Shown here: positions 10,208-19,517 of the stretch, one piece after another
Position numbering within the stretch: the stretch's first letter is position 1
Layout of the letters: the number at the start of each line of letters is the position of its first letter
Assembly: GCA_007674295.1 (NCBI GenBank)
Contig: CM017451.1
Location: forward strand, 148,036 to 212,035
Direction: 5' to 3'
Length of the DNA stretch: 64,000 bases
Source: Antonospora locustae
Taxonomy: Eukaryota > Microsporidia
Made by a program: the position numbers and the translations under genes
Notes under the pieces: generated by a model
The model's input: the letters and a program-made list of their open reading frames with translations, nothing else
What the model was told of the DNA's origin: nothing
Database searches by the model: none

Positions 10208-10237
10208 GGGGCCTTTTATTTGGAAGCTGTTGTACAC

Positions 10238-10651
10238 TTACTTCTTGCGACGTGATGCATTTCGAGGCCTCCTGTTGAAAATCTTGATGCACTTTCTCTT
10301 TTGTCTTGCAACATTGCTCTTGTCGCACAGCGGCTTTGGCTCCAACTTGGGTTTGCTACTCTCGTGCAGCTTTTCACTCTCACAAGCAAGTGCCCTATTT
10401 TGCAAAATCCTGTAATCTACACCCATGTCACCTAATACTTCACTTCTAAATCTCAGCATGTTGTTATATGCTCTTTCTATGCACGCCAAGTTTTCGTCTA
10501 GTATTTCTGTCATTTTTCTATGAGCTCTGTTGCTGTAGTATGTGACCTTGATGTTTTCTCTCATTAGGCTTGTTTGGCACTCGGTGAGCTTGTCGATTTC
10601 TGTTTTCAGCTGGAGATTTTTAAGCGCTAGCTTCTTATTTTTCTCGTCCAT
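10238..10651 (-). CDS. coiled-coil protein with basic C terminus, shugoshin-like candidate
   Basis: A 137-residue protein just upstream of FRS2 on the same strand (30 bp gap). Residues 1-45 form a clear coiled coil with heptad Leu/Ile/Asn (KLALKNLQLKTEIDKLTECQ, SLMRENIKV). The C terminus is basic and ends RRPRNASRRKK. Shugoshin, the protector of centromeric cohesin, has just this arrangement: an N-terminal PP2A-binding coiled coil and a short basic Arg/Ser motif at the C terminus. The resemblance is architectural and I could not verify the motif. It could instead be any small coiled-coil kinetochore or cytoskeletal protein. An earlier ATG at 10705 in frame is less likely. Confidence 0.5.
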   Translation of the reverse strand: MDEKNKKLALKNLQLKTEIDKLTECQTSLMRENIKVTYYSNRAHRKMTEILDENLACIERAYNNMLRFRSEVLGDMGVDYRILQNRALACESEKLHESSKPKLEPKPLCDKSNVARQKRKCIKIFNRRPRNASRRKK

Positions 10652-10810
10652 ATTTGCATGAAATGTGCATTTTATAATATGATATTTGGTCAACACACAG
10701 CGCACAGTGAAAAGGGCCTCGCGTTCACAGCTGGGTTATCTGATTCTTTTCCTCTTACTCTGAACTGCAGTAAACAACCGCTAAATTTAAACCACGCATA
10801 ATAAAGCCTA

Positions 10811-11305
10811 ATGTACAGAAAGCTTGCAAACACGGACTTTGATGTTGTTGAGCATCTAGACACAAACATCAGCGGCGAGACTCTAGATTCAAGTTTCCGA
10901 ATAGTCCACACAAGCAACAGCATAGAGAAGAAAGAGACAATAACAAAAGCGATATCAATACGAGCAACACACTTTACGAACATCCAATTTCAAGATTTTG
11001 TTCCTGCAAGTGTTCTACACGAAAAATATCTAGCGGAGATAAAGGCTTCCATGTCACCTAGTGCCTTCTTGGCACATCTGTACAAGGCAGAGCTTACTGG
11101 GGCTAAGGTATGTGTCATAAAAGACAAAAGAGCTGTGGAGGGAATAGTGGTTGAAGAGCGAAAAAATGTGTTGATTATAGTGCATGCAGACAACAACATT
11201 AAGATGTATCCAAAGATCAGCAGCCGCTTTGTGCTACGCCACGATGGCATAAGATACTTCTTTTTTGGTGCTGGAATGAAAAAAACTAGGTTTTTCAAGA
11301 GATGA
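10811..11305 (+). CDS. POP4: RNase P/MRP protein subunit p29 (POP4)
   Basis: Subunit of the RNP that processes tRNA 5' ends (RNase P) and rRNA (RNase MRP). Of 164 residues, the C-terminal 85 form the p29 Sm-like barrel: FLAHLYKAELTGAKVCVIKD, then GIVVEERKNVLIIV, the variant KMYPKISSRFVLRHDG and FFFGAGMKKTRFFKR. The order of hydrophobic-basic strands and the LxGAxVxV opening match the archaeal/eukaryotic p29 family. The N-terminal 75 residues are variable, as in other species. The start has AAGCCTA before the ATG. The overlapping minus-strand frames are not genes. Confidence 0.75.
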   Translation: MYRKLANTDFDVVEHLDTNISGETLDSSFRIVHTSNSIEKKETITKAISIRATHFTNIQFQDFVPASVLHEKYLAEIKASMSPSAFLAHLYKAELTGAKVCVIKDKRAVEGIVVEERKNVLIIVHADNNIKMYPKISSRFVLRHDGIRYFFFGAGMKKTRFFKR

Positions 11306-11390
11306 ACTGCGCAAATGCCACAGTGTACAGATGCGGAGAGAGCACGGGACTCTAACTCTATTACTACAATTTTGCAAACACTGAGCCCCT

Positions 11391-12128
11391 ATGGTCGCAA
11401 GTCTTGAAGACATACTCGATGACCTAAGTGTTAGGTTTTTGGCGGTACTTCCTTATCATGGAACGGTGTTTAGTGAGCGCCTTTACTTCATTATCGAGGA
11501 GTCCTATTGGTTTTTTCTGGACTTCTACCAGAAAAAAAACCGGTCGCTGTATCTCTCGTTCCATGATTTCTGTGAGAAGATTCTTGCACACAACTCACTG
11601 CCATTCAATGAAGCAGACTATCGTTCGTTTAAGACGTACAAGCGAAGGGTTCCTGTATATGGTGGAATAATCCTGAATCCAGAGATGGATCACGTGCTGC
11701 TTGTGAAAGGCATGAGTAGCAGTCAATACTTCTTTCCCAAGGGAAAGAAGTGCAAGGACGAGAGCGGTATGGAATGCTGCTACCGAGAGGTGTTTGAGGA
11801 AGTGGGTTTGGACGTACGTGGTAAGATCAGCAGACTGTATTTGGAAACACAGAAAGGCATTTTTTACTTTATATTCTATGTAAAGATGGATAAAAGACTG
11901 CGAACATTCACAAGGTGCGAAATATCAAGTGTCAAGTGGACATCGATCAGCGAGATTGAAAATGATGCTGAAAACGGTCCGTACGGCGCAGTGAAGGTAT
12001 ATATAAACAGAATAAATAAAATGGTAGAAAAGGTCAAAAATGAGCACTTCAGACTTGATACAGCCAAGATGATGGAGAGAATCAACAAGAGAATGGAAAG
12101 GTGCAGTGAAGTTACGTCTGGGTCGTAA
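11391..12128 (+). CDS. DCP2: mRNA-decapping enzyme DCP2 (Nudix hydrolase)
   Basis: Removes the m7G cap in 5'-3' mRNA decay. Residues 1-90 are the helical regulatory (box A) domain, with LEDILDDLSVRFL as its first helix. The Nudix domain follows (VPVYGGIILNPEMDHVLLVKG). The signature runs from PKGKKCKDE to CCYREVFEEVGLDV and fits G-x5-E-x7-REUxEExGU completely (about 118-140), so catalytic glutamates are present. A short helical box B-like tail follows. The protein has only 245 residues and lacks the long disordered C terminus of fungal DCP2, in line with genome reduction. GAGCCCCT lies just before the ATG. Confidence 0.94.
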   Translation: MVASLEDILDDLSVRFLAVLPYHGTVFSERLYFIIEESYWFFLDFYQKKNRSLYLSFHDFCEKILAHNSLPFNEADYRSFKTYKRRVPVYGGIILNPEMDHVLLVKGMSSSQYFFPKGKKCKDESGMECCYREVFEEVGLDVRGKISRLYLETQKGIFYFIFYVKMDKRLRTFTRCEISSVKWTSISEIENDAENGPYGAVKVYINRINKMVEKVKNEHFRLDTAKMMERINKRMERCSEVTSGS

Positions 12129-12389
12129 AACTTACCACAACCACTCAGTGCATGTATTATCTGTGAATGCTTGGCGTCACTTACCTATATTTCTGTTGAA
12201 GAAATATGCCCAACAGCTGGTACTACAATTATAAATGCGACTCTCTTAAACACATGCAAGGCCGATGGAATATAATGCGTGCGATATCTCCGCTAACTGC
12301 CAAGAAGTGCTGCATGTGTTTTGTGAGGGGCTTACCTGTCATAACGACTAATAAATTCACTATGATGCTGAGCACGTGTCATGGGGCTA
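12129..12389. other. short convergent intergenic region
   Basis: Separates DCP2 from the GOS1-like gene (tail to tail). A 64-codon plus-strand frame with an ATG at 12206 exists (Cys-rich, KKCCMCFVRG), but nothing in it looks conserved and it has no C-rich start context. I do not call it a gene. Confidence 0.35.
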
Positions 12390-12985
12390 TCATACAATAA
12401 ACCTTAAAACAAAAAATACAATGATGACAAGAGCCAGACCACCCGTAAATATTATTTTGTCGTTGGAATATCTGTTGCTTATATTATCAACTAACGTATC
12501 ATTAACCCCCATTCTCTTGGCTCCTGCCACTATTTTTTCTCTTATGCCCTCCAGAACCTTCCCTTGTTGCTTTATTGAGTCCAGGCTGTCTATTGCGGAC
12601 ATCAGGTAGTTGTTGAGTCTTCTTGTATTTGTAGACATGATGTCTTCGTCCTCGACCTTCTGTGTATTTGCATTTTCTGCATAGGCAACCCCACCCAGCC
12701 CCGACCTCATTAGCTCATCTCTCTCCTCCAGTATTTTCTTCTGCCGATCAATACTTATCTCGTTTAGCTGTCTTTTGTACCTGGACAGATAATCCATGTG
12801 CTTTTTGTACTCGCATTCAGCCATTTCCTCTAGAATTCTTCTATGATGGCTGAGAAGCGTGCTGTAGGACGTTATTAGAATGGACAATGTGCCTATAGAT
12901 GATGGGCATTTGGAGATCTTATTCTGGAATCTATCTCCTTGTTTTTGTTTTGCAATGTTATGAGAATCTCATCTATTCCTGCCAT
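12390..12985 (-). CDS. GOS1: Golgi Qb-SNARE GOS1/GOS28-like, apparent frameshift near the 5' end
   Basis: This SNARE acts in intra-Golgi fusion. The main frame gives a helical N-terminal domain (SYSTLLSHHRRILEEMAE), a SNARE motif (TNTRRLNNYLMSAIDSLDSI, then QQGKVLEGIREKIVAGAKRM) and a C-terminal anchor (KIIFTGGLALVIIVFFVLRFIV). Spacing of the SNARE motif, the short NxxxxNI linker and the anchor agree with the GOS28 family. The main frame has no ATG at its 5' end. A good start, AACCCC-ATG at 12985, opens another frame encoding AGIDEILITLQNKNKEIDSR before a stop at 12893. The two frames overlap at 12895-12968. One missing C in the CCC run (GGG on plus at 12904-12906) would join them. No GT-AG intron is apparent. 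Confidence 0.75.
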
Positions 12986-13342
12986 GGGGTTTCCACACAA
13001 GAGCCATATGACGAGTAGCTGCATATTTGTGCGTGTTCAGAAAGACAGTGCTACAATGCAATGTCTCGACCTTATCTGCTGGAGTATAAAAACAAACACA
13101 CAATGAGGAATCTCTTCAAAGCATAAAAGGCTTTGTTGTGCAATAAAAGGCCAAATAACGCCTAGAGCCATAAAGAACATTGGAAAACTTTGATTGTACA
13201 AGTTGCAATTTTATGTTATGGGTTTTATTTGGAAAGGGCGCATTCCATACACCAAAATGGTTACTATGAACGCGCTCTGTTCTGTCGATAATAAGATTCG
13301 TACTGGAATGGCTTGGAGACTTGAATTATTTGTCTGGTTTCT
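12986..13342. other. divergent intergenic region, no gene recognised
   Basis: About 357 bp, A+T-rich, between the divergent GOS1-like and 13343 genes. It has a TATA-like GGAGTATAAAAAC at about 13080 and two similar short stretches (AAGCATAAAAGGC and GCAATAAAAGGCC) at 13120-13155. No tRNA or coding frame was convincing. Confidence 0.4.
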
Positions 13343-13948
13343 ATGCGCATGAGATACACTTGGAAAATATTCAAGTACTCAAAGTTATGTGTGGACGACA
13401 GCTCGTTGTTCACAGAGTGTGGCAGAGATCTTAACATACTATCACAGACAATAATACATTCACAGATTGACGCGGACTCCATCAAGGAGGAGAGGTGGAT
13501 ACATGTATACACAGAGACAAACAAGACGATAGAGGTCACGCTTGGCGACTACTTTGAGATCAAACTGCTGGTTTCCGACCTTCACTGCTACAAGTCGTTT
13601 GTTTTAGAAAAGCTTGAGCTGTGCCAACAGATGAAGTGGACCGCAAAGGGCAGGTCGTTTGCATGCAAGTACGAGAACAACACAAAGCGGTTTCAAATTT
13701 CATTCTACGACAAAGACGAGGTTGCCGCATTTCACAGACTTTTCAGCCAGAAGATCAATTTTGAGATTATCGAAACCAACCAATATCTCTCGAGAAAGAG
13801 CTTTCTTGAAAGAATGAAGGAGCTGAACAAAGGTGTAGAAAGAAACCAAAAAGAACAGCGACTGGAGTTCAGAGTTATTCGTGAGCTTAAGGAGCTTAAA
13901 CATGAGTTTCTGAGAATGTTGTATGAACAAAACACGGACGCCCCCTAG
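13343..13948 (+). CDS. hypothetical protein, 201 aa
   Basis: I do not recognise this protein. Two possible starts lie six bases apart (MRM). The N-terminal part is mixed alpha/beta with several Cys. The middle (VTLGDYFEIKLLVSDLHCYKS to RFQISFYDKDEVAAFHRLFSQ) could be a PH-like or other beta-sandwich fold. The C-terminal 45 residues are a charged helix (SFLERMKELNKGVERNQKEQ, LREL repeats) likely to form a coiled coil. No signal peptide. The reading frame is clearly coding-like, with conserved wobble use and no internal alternatives of similar length. No C-rich motif precedes the ATG. Confidence 0.55.
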   Translation: MRMRYTWKIFKYSKLCVDDSSLFTECGRDLNILSQTIIHSQIDADSIKEERWIHVYTETNKTIEVTLGDYFEIKLLVSDLHCYKSFVLEKLELCQQMKWTAKGRSFACKYENNTKRFQISFYDKDEVAAFHRLFSQKINFEIIETNQYLSRKSFLERMKELNKGVERNQKEQRLEFRVIRELKELKHEFLRMLYEQNTDAP

Positions 13949-14073
13949 CCTGATAAAATAAGCCATGGAGACCTCTTCTTGTTCATGTATACTGACGCAG
14001 ACATTCTGCAGAGTTAGTGCGTACAAATTTCACTGTTGGCATCGTCCAACAAAATGGAAAAGTAGTACCCATT

Positions 14074-15087
14074 ATGGACTTTTTCAACAGACTTGCGAGG
14101 CCAGTGAAGATCTTAGCACCCATGGTCGGGCACTCTGATCAAGCATGGCGAATACTTGCAAGAAAGCACGGTGCAGACATATGCTACACAGAGATGGTGC
14201 ATGCAGAAGTGTTTCTTCGGTCAAACGCCAGTGCAGAGAGAAACAGATGGTTTACTACAGATAAAGACGACAGGCCTTTGGTTGTGCAGATCTGCGGAAA
14301 CAGACCTGATATAGTGCTAGCTGCTGCGAAAAAGCTGGAAAAGCACTGCAACGCTATAGACTTCAACCTCGGCTGCCCACAGAACATAGCAAAGAAGGGC
14401 CGGTATGGTGCCTTTTTGCAGGACGACTGGGAGCTTGTGGGCAGCATAGTTTCCTTGCTCTCTCAGAACCTAAATGTCCCTGTGTTCTGCAAGATAAGAA
14501 TATTTGAGGACATTGGTAGAACAGTTGAGTATGCAAAGATGATCGAATCATGCGGATGCAGTCTGCTTGCTGTTCATGGCCGTCTCCGAGAGCAAAGAGG
14601 CGAGAAGTCGGGGCTTGCAAGCTGGAGACATATCAAAGCAGTAAAGGCTGCACTCAGAATACCGGTGATAGCAAATGGAAACATAGTTGAGTTTTCTGAC
14701 ATTCAAGAATGCATCTCTTTTACAAAATGTGACGGAGTAATGGTGGCTGAGACGCATCTGCACAACCCTCTAATTTTTTCGGGGCTTTCTGCGTCTCCGA
14801 TAGAAGTGTTCTATGATTACCTCTGCATTTACGAGTCCTTAGAAAGCCCTGTGCCGAATAGCATTCGCCAGCACTTTTTCAAGGTCTTCCACGTGATTCT
14901 TAGGACGCTTCCTCATTACATGGAAGACGCTATGAAATGCACAACAGTGAACTGCTACAGAAAACTGATTGTGAGAATCAAACATGAGATAGAGAAGCTA
15001 GACATCGGCCAACGGAGGTTCTTGCTTGCGCTTCACCCCAGAATAAGGAATTACAGGTATTCAGCAGCTGAACTCATGTTGCTATGA
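14074..15087 (+). CDS. DUS1: tRNA-dihydrouridine synthase, DUS1-type
   Basis: Reduces uridine to dihydrouridine in the tRNA D-loop (Dus1 class: U16/17) with FMN and NADPH. It is a TIM barrel: KILAPMVGHSDQAWRILARK opens the FMN site, VVQICGNRPD is strand 3, and DFNLGCPQNIAKKGRYGAFL carries the catalytic Cys in the GCP motif. VFCKIRIFED, LAVHGRLREQRG, IPVIANGNI and DGVMVAE follow. The C-terminal helical tRNA-binding domain is short. Length 337. The frame extends upstream to 14017 without an ATG there. The ATG at 14074 has ACCCATT before it. Confidence 0.93.
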   Translation: MDFFNRLARPVKILAPMVGHSDQAWRILARKHGADICYTEMVHAEVFLRSNASAERNRWFTTDKDDRPLVVQICGNRPDIVLAAAKKLEKHCNAIDFNLGCPQNIAKKGRYGAFLQDDWELVGSIVSLLSQNLNVPVFCKIRIFEDIGRTVEYAKMIESCGCSLLAVHGRLREQRGEKSGLASWRHIKAVKAALRIPVIANGNIVEFSDIQECISFTKCDGVMVAETHLHNPLIFSGLSASPIEVFYDYLCIYESLESPVPNSIRQHFFKVFHVILRTLPHYMEDAMKCTTVNCYRKLIVRIKHEIEKLDIGQRRFLLALHPRIRNYRYSAAELMLL

Positions 15088-15126
15088 CACACAGTTCAGA
15101 GAACCCATTTATTTTGCGCAAAGCAG

Positions 15127-16299
15127 CTAGGGCTTTGACCGGCTGTGGTATTTTTCCAATGCCAAAAGTAGTGTTGCAAGCCCTGAGAGAACTACTATAG
15201 ATACAAACAACGTTCTAAATGTCGCTGTGCTGCTTTTTTCTACTGCAGAAAGCAAAGAGCCTATGTTCTTCAGGCCATTGTGCATGCCGTTCAGCTTCAT
15301 GCCAGCTTCCTCTACACGAAGACTCAGATCTTCAATGGCCTCTGTGTCGTCATTCTCTATGGCATTGGATACGTGCCTCAGGAGCTCCTTCAGTATTCTC
15401 ATCTGTGTTTCGACATCGTTTCTTATTTCAGATGCAGCCTCAAGAATTGGTTGCCCAGCCGGGTCTCCAACAATTGTTTTTATGTACTCGATGTAATGCT
15501 CTATGCTTGAAATTAGATGTCTAGTATCTTTGTTGGAATGCATTACCTCGTCAAACATCCTTGGCTCTGTACGAACTTGCGGACTTTTGGTGTGCAATGG
15601 GTCATAGCTGTCGTACTCATGGCGCTCGTTCAGAACAGCACTTTTGAGAATAAACTTTTTGTCATGTGGCACGTTTTGATAGTGAGATGTGATGCCAAAG
15701 TACTTACCGGAAAGTCTGTTTCCAAGACCATCTGCCTCTCTAAACCGAAGATTGTCGTACAACAATCTGTCTCCGTTGTATATCTCAATTCGGAAGTTCT
15801 TTTTTGTGCTAATAACCTTTAACATGAGCTCACTCAGACCTGTAAATCTCTTGTGGTTCACCGAATCGCGGAAGATAACTGGATCGTCCACATCGGGCTT
15901 TCCGTCATTTGCTGCAAGCACAAGCTCTACGGACTTTCCTGAAAACTCGATTCCAGCCATCATTCCATCAAAATTCCTCTGTGCACCTCGAAAGCTTCCC
16001 TCTTCAATTTTGCTCTTGGTGTACCAAAGGTAAACACCTGCAAACTCGTAGGGAGAGAAGCTGGGTACTGTGGTTATGAACGAAAAGCTCCAGTTGTCGC
16101 TGGGGTTTCTGTTGTTAAAGGTAACAAGCGACCCCTTTTCTGAGGAAGACTTTAGAACTATTCCGTGCTTTGTGCTTACTGCATTGCTCATTGAAAGACT
16201 CTCTGGACCCTCGCTGCTGTTGTACTGAACCTCTGCAACACGAGACTCCTTGTAGTCAAGGACGTTTGCAACGACAAAGGCCAACATCCATGCTATCAT
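15127..16299 (-). CDS. L-type lectin cargo receptor (ERGIC-53/Emp46-47-like)
   Basis: Predicted type I membrane protein of the early secretory pathway. The N terminus MIAWMLAFVVANVL is a signal peptide. Residues about 25-240 look like the legume-type lectin beta-sandwich: FNNRNPSDNWSFSFITTVPS, FAGVYLWYTKS, MAGIEFSGKSVELVLAAND, RIEIYNGDRLLYDNLRFR, KYFGITSHYQN. A coiled coil follows (about 275-365), then one transmembrane helix (LFVSIVVLSGLATLLLALE) and a short basic cytosolic tail (KYHSRSKP). The layout matches ERGIC-53. I start at 16299 because it gives a clean signal peptide. The same frame has an ATG at 16356, and the 42 bp between look like a possible intron (see findings). Confidence 0.7.
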   Translation of the reverse strand: MIAWMLAFVVANVLDYKESRVAEVQYNSSEGPESLSMSNAVSTKHGIVLKSSSEKGSLVTFNNRNPSDNWSFSFITTVPSFSPYEFAGVYLWYTKSKIEEGSFRGAQRNFDGMMAGIEFSGKSVELVLAANDGKPDVDDPVIFRDSVNHKRFTGLSELMLKVISTKKNFRIEIYNGDRLLYDNLRFREADGLGNRLSGKYFGITSHYQNVPHDKKFILKSAVLNERHEYDSYDPLHTKSPQVRTEPRMFDEVMHSNKDTRHLISSIEHYIEYIKTIVGDPAGQPILEAASEIRNDVETQMRILKELLRHVSNAIENDDTEAIEDLSLRVEEAGMKLNGMHNGLKNIGSLLSAVEKSSTATFRTLFVSIVVLSGLATLLLALEKYHSRSKP

Positions 16300-16415
16300 C
16301 TGTGAAAACAAACAATCGTTTATTAATAGCCGTGATGAAACCTGTTTTATATGCATAAATAAACAAGTGTATGTAGCTACTTGAGGCCAGGCAGGTGAAG
16401 AAAAACAAAGACATA

Positions 16416-19400
16416 ATGTGTAGAACAGTTTTCAGAATGCTTTTAATATTTGCCTCATGTTGTTACTATAGGACATATGCAGGCCAGCGCACTTGGCAAG
16501 GCTCGCAGAGAGACTTTCTGCTTCCTAATGGGCAGTATGAAGAATTATACTGCAATTGTTGGTATTACACACCCTGGTGCGCAAATGTATGCAAAAACTA
16601 TATCACACTCTACGGTCCTATGGGCCGCAGCCTCAGACCAGTGCATATGAAGACTCTCGCTTTCAATCCAAGCACAACGCACTACCAGGGTCCTGGTGCA
16701 ATTCTTGACAGCTATGCAGCGTATACGGCACACCAAGCCGATGTTTATCCAGGGCACTTTCCTATGAGATACTTGAACACAGAGACAAACATCTCCAGCG
16801 AGCTTCTAGGCAAAAGAATGTCATCTGCACAAGGTCCGAGGAAAATTGCCAATAAAAGCTATCAACCGATGGAAATGGAGGTAGGCTCGGCCCAGAATCG
16901 TAGCCCAATGTCAGTTCTGCAGGTGTTTTCAGGCAAGAATAGCAGAAATACGAATGCGGAAAGCAACAGAAGAATGTGTGAATTATTGGTCTGGATTCAT
17001 CAAGCAGGAGCAAACAGTACTGATCGCCGTCAAAGAGCACTTCTAAAGGGAATTCTCAACCACTTCTTCAGGTCAAACAATCTCACGGAGATTGTATGCG
17101 AAGCAAGGCCATCTCTCGCAAGCAAGAAAAGCAGTGCTTATAAGAGCTTATACACGATCACAAAGGAACAGTATGTGGATGTGTTTCTACGGAGGACGGA
17201 CGTGCATGTAGCATCAAGCAGTGCACTTGATGTTTTGGTGAGTCAAATTCCATCGCGCGTCTTATACTCAAAAACATATTACACGACAACAATTACACCT
17301 ATAACAACAATATTTACTTCGCTGGACGAGATCGACACAGAAAAAGGTGCATGCGATCCAATTGTGAACAAACAAACAAGCCTCATAAGCACAATGAGCA
17401 AGGCGGACATAAAGCAAGATGCACTTATAGTGGCTGGAAAAGTTCATGAAAGGCGCAGCAAAATAGAAAACATACTAAGCTCTGTTCAAAAGAAGAGCGA
17501 ATTTGTGTGTGGAACAGGCTCCGGAGCTGAAACAGGGTCAAAGTACCGTACCACCTTTGTTTGGAAGACCATCACACCCTACACAACAAAAGAAGTACTA
17601 AAATATCCGAAAACAGCCTACTACACAACTACAGAGATTTTCACAATAACACCGTTAACAACCATATATGTCGAGGATGAGAGTATTGGTGCAGGATGCA
17701 GAGATAATGGTGTTTACACAGGACCTGGTTTTACACCTGCAGATGATATTAATAACTATTATGAAAAGAAATGCCTTGCAACTCAGGAAGACATCCCGCG
17801 CGTAATGAAACACAACAGCAGAAACTCAGATATTACCAGTCAGGAAATGCATACAAGGAGTAACACCTTGAAAGTGTCAAAGGGATATGATAGCACAGAT
17901 AAAATAAGGGAGCTAGAAAAATACAAAAGTGCTGAAATATCGATATCTCCTATTATTGTACACAGCAAAGCTATTTCTGTGGACGTGCTTGATAAAGAGT
18001 TACAAACAGAAAAAAGCAGTAACACAGAAAAAGACACTTTACCACCATCATCCATTAATATAAAAAACGTGTTAGATCCTGTGAGCGTGAGGAGTATCAT
18101 ATCGCTGCATTCAGACTCTAGTTCTGAACCGAAAAGCACAGTAGGATCCATACAGAACGAAAGCACACGTTCATCACTTCTCGCAACGCAATACTCGATG
18201 CAATCTGCAAGCAACAAATCAGAACATGCAACAGGCAACAAAAGCCCACTTAACGTTAATACAGACATATCCACAACAACAGTATTAATTACAACAACGG
18301 TCATTGTGAATCTGGAGAAAGTTTTGGAAGAACAGATCAGTGGTATTGTCCACAGAAAAAATATGTTGTACAAAAAAAAGGAACAAAATGTAGACAACGA
18401 CCATGAGGAGACTACGTACTTAAATAAAAGTGACGAGGATGGAAATAAAGACACTACTGAGAGAAATAAAAGAGAGTACGAAGCTTTGAAGCAGAAAGAT
18501 GCTAAAACTAGGGACAACATAAATCACAGAAAAGACAAATATACACGCACAGGCACAGACCAGCTCACTATCAGTCCACCAGGCCACATAGAAGCAAACA
18601 AAGACACGGCTGTTTACACTTCAGTACTTCAAGTATTCAATGCTGGCTTTAGTTCCGAAAATGTGATACCAACTGTTGACACAATACATAGAAACACCAC
18701 AAGTGTAGATGCCAATGTGGAATCGAGTGCAGAAAAAAATGCCACTCGAAAGAAAACAATCACAAAGGTGTTTACTATATTGACTGAGGGCGAGAGCCAT
18801 AGAAACGGAAGCACTGGACTGACTGCATCATATACGTTGACTAAAAACGAAAAAGGAGATACAGCATATGCGCAAGCCAGCAGAAGTTTGCCGAACCTCG
18901 AAAGACAAGTTAGTTCTCAGACAAGGGAACACATGCTCTATCGCACACACCTGATGGACATACCCCTTGTTTCGGCGATAGTCGACGAGATAAATGCAGC
19001 CAACTCAACTAGAATAGTAATTGTGACAAGAACAAAAACAGATTGCACAGAATATAGATCTGCCAGCGCATGGGAGAACCCTCATGTTGTGGACCTGAAT
19101 ACAAAAACACAAGAGCAGCGCATTTACAGAGACAGGGGTGACGCCATAAGTACAAATATAGTGGAAGTGCAATCAGTTACCAGCAAGGACAAAAAAAACA
19201 CCTTGCTAACCATAAGGAACATGGTATCTAACAGCATGGTCTTCTTAGGAAGTGCAACAAAAGAGATTCCGTCGAATAAAAGTAGTGCAGTTGATGCAGT
19301 GCAGAAAAGCAGCATTCACACGAGATTGGGCAGCATTTCCTCTGTTAGCTTGATGGGCGAGACAGGGATTGGCGATAGCACTGACCATAGTTCTTATTTG

Positions 19401-19517
19401 ATGACACACTACCTAAAAAGTGATGCGGAAAGTAAGACTTTGTCAACTTTTCCCATAGTAAAAAAGGTCGATATAGACGACAACTTTGGAGTTGAGATCA
19501 AGGTTGAGCCTGTATGA
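16416..19517 (+). CDS. large secreted Ser/Thr-rich surface protein
   Basis: A 1033-residue protein I do not recognise. The N terminus is a signal peptide (CRTVFRMLLIFASCCYYRTYA), followed by a Cys/Tyr/Trp-rich head (ELYCNCWYYTPWCANVCKNY). Most of the protein is low-complexity Ser, Thr, Asn and Lys with many N-x-S/T sites. A motif like YYTTTITPITTIF occurs at about 285-300 and again as KTITPYTTKEV and TTTEIFTITPLTTIY at about 385-420. A TTTVLITTTVIVNL stretch follows near 620. Such Thr-rich repeats are typical of O-mannosylated fungal surface proteins, so a spore-wall, polar-tube or adhesin role is plausible but unproven. No GPI or membrane anchor is evident. It is divergent from the lectin gene, with a shared promoter of about 115 bp. 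Confidence 0.7.
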   Translation: MCRTVFRMLLIFASCCYYRTYAGQRTWQGSQRDFLLPNGQYEELYCNCWYYTPWCANVCKNYITLYGPMGRSLRPVHMKTLAFNPSTTHYQGPGAILDSYAAYTAHQADVYPGHFPMRYLNTETNISSELLGKRMSSAQGPRKIANKSYQPMEMEVGSAQNRSPMSVLQVFSGKNSRNTNAESNRRMCELLVWIHQAGANSTDRRQRALLKGILNHFFRSNNLTEIVCEARPSLASKKSSAYKSLYTITKEQYVDVFLRRTDVHVASSSALDVLVSQIPSRVLYSKTYYTTTITPITTIFTSLDEIDTEKGACDPIVNKQTSLISTMSKADIKQDALIVAGKVHERRSKIENILSSVQKKSEFVCGTGSGAETGSKYRTTFVWKTITPYTTKEVLKYPKTAYYTTTEIFTITPLTTIYVEDESIGAGCRDNGVYTGPGFTPADDINNYYEKKCLATQEDIPRVMKHNSRNSDITSQEMHTRSNTLKVSKGYDSTDKIRELEKYKSAEISISPIIVHSKAISVDVLDKELQTEKSSNTEKDTLPPSSINIKNVLDPVSVRSIISLHSDSSSEPKSTVGSIQNESTRSSLLATQYSMQSASNKSEHATGNKSPLNVNTDISTTTVLITTTVIVNLEKVLEEQISGIVHRKNMLYKKKEQNVDNDHEETTYLNKSDEDGNKDTTERNKREYEALKQKDAKTRDNINHRKDKYTRTGTDQLTISPPGHIEANKDTAVYTSVLQVFNAGFSSENVIPTVDTIHRNTTSVDANVESSAEKNATRKKTITKVFTILTEGESHRNGSTGLTASYTLTKNEKGDTAYAQASRSLPNLERQVSSQTREHMLYRTHLMDIPLVSAIVDEINAANSTRIVIVTRTKTDCTEYRSASAWENPHVVDLNTKTQEQRIYRDRGDAISTNIVEVQSVTSKDKKNTLLTIRNMVSNSMVFLGSATKEIPSNKSSAVDAVQKSSIHTRLGSISSVSLMGETGIGDSTDHSSYLMTHYLKSDAESKTLSTFPIVKKVDIDDNFGVEIKVEPV

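Noticed and set aside
12206..12400. 64-codon Cys-rich frame after DCP2
   Set aside because: No C-run before its ATG, no similarity I can recognise, and it overlaps the 3' end of the SNARE gene.
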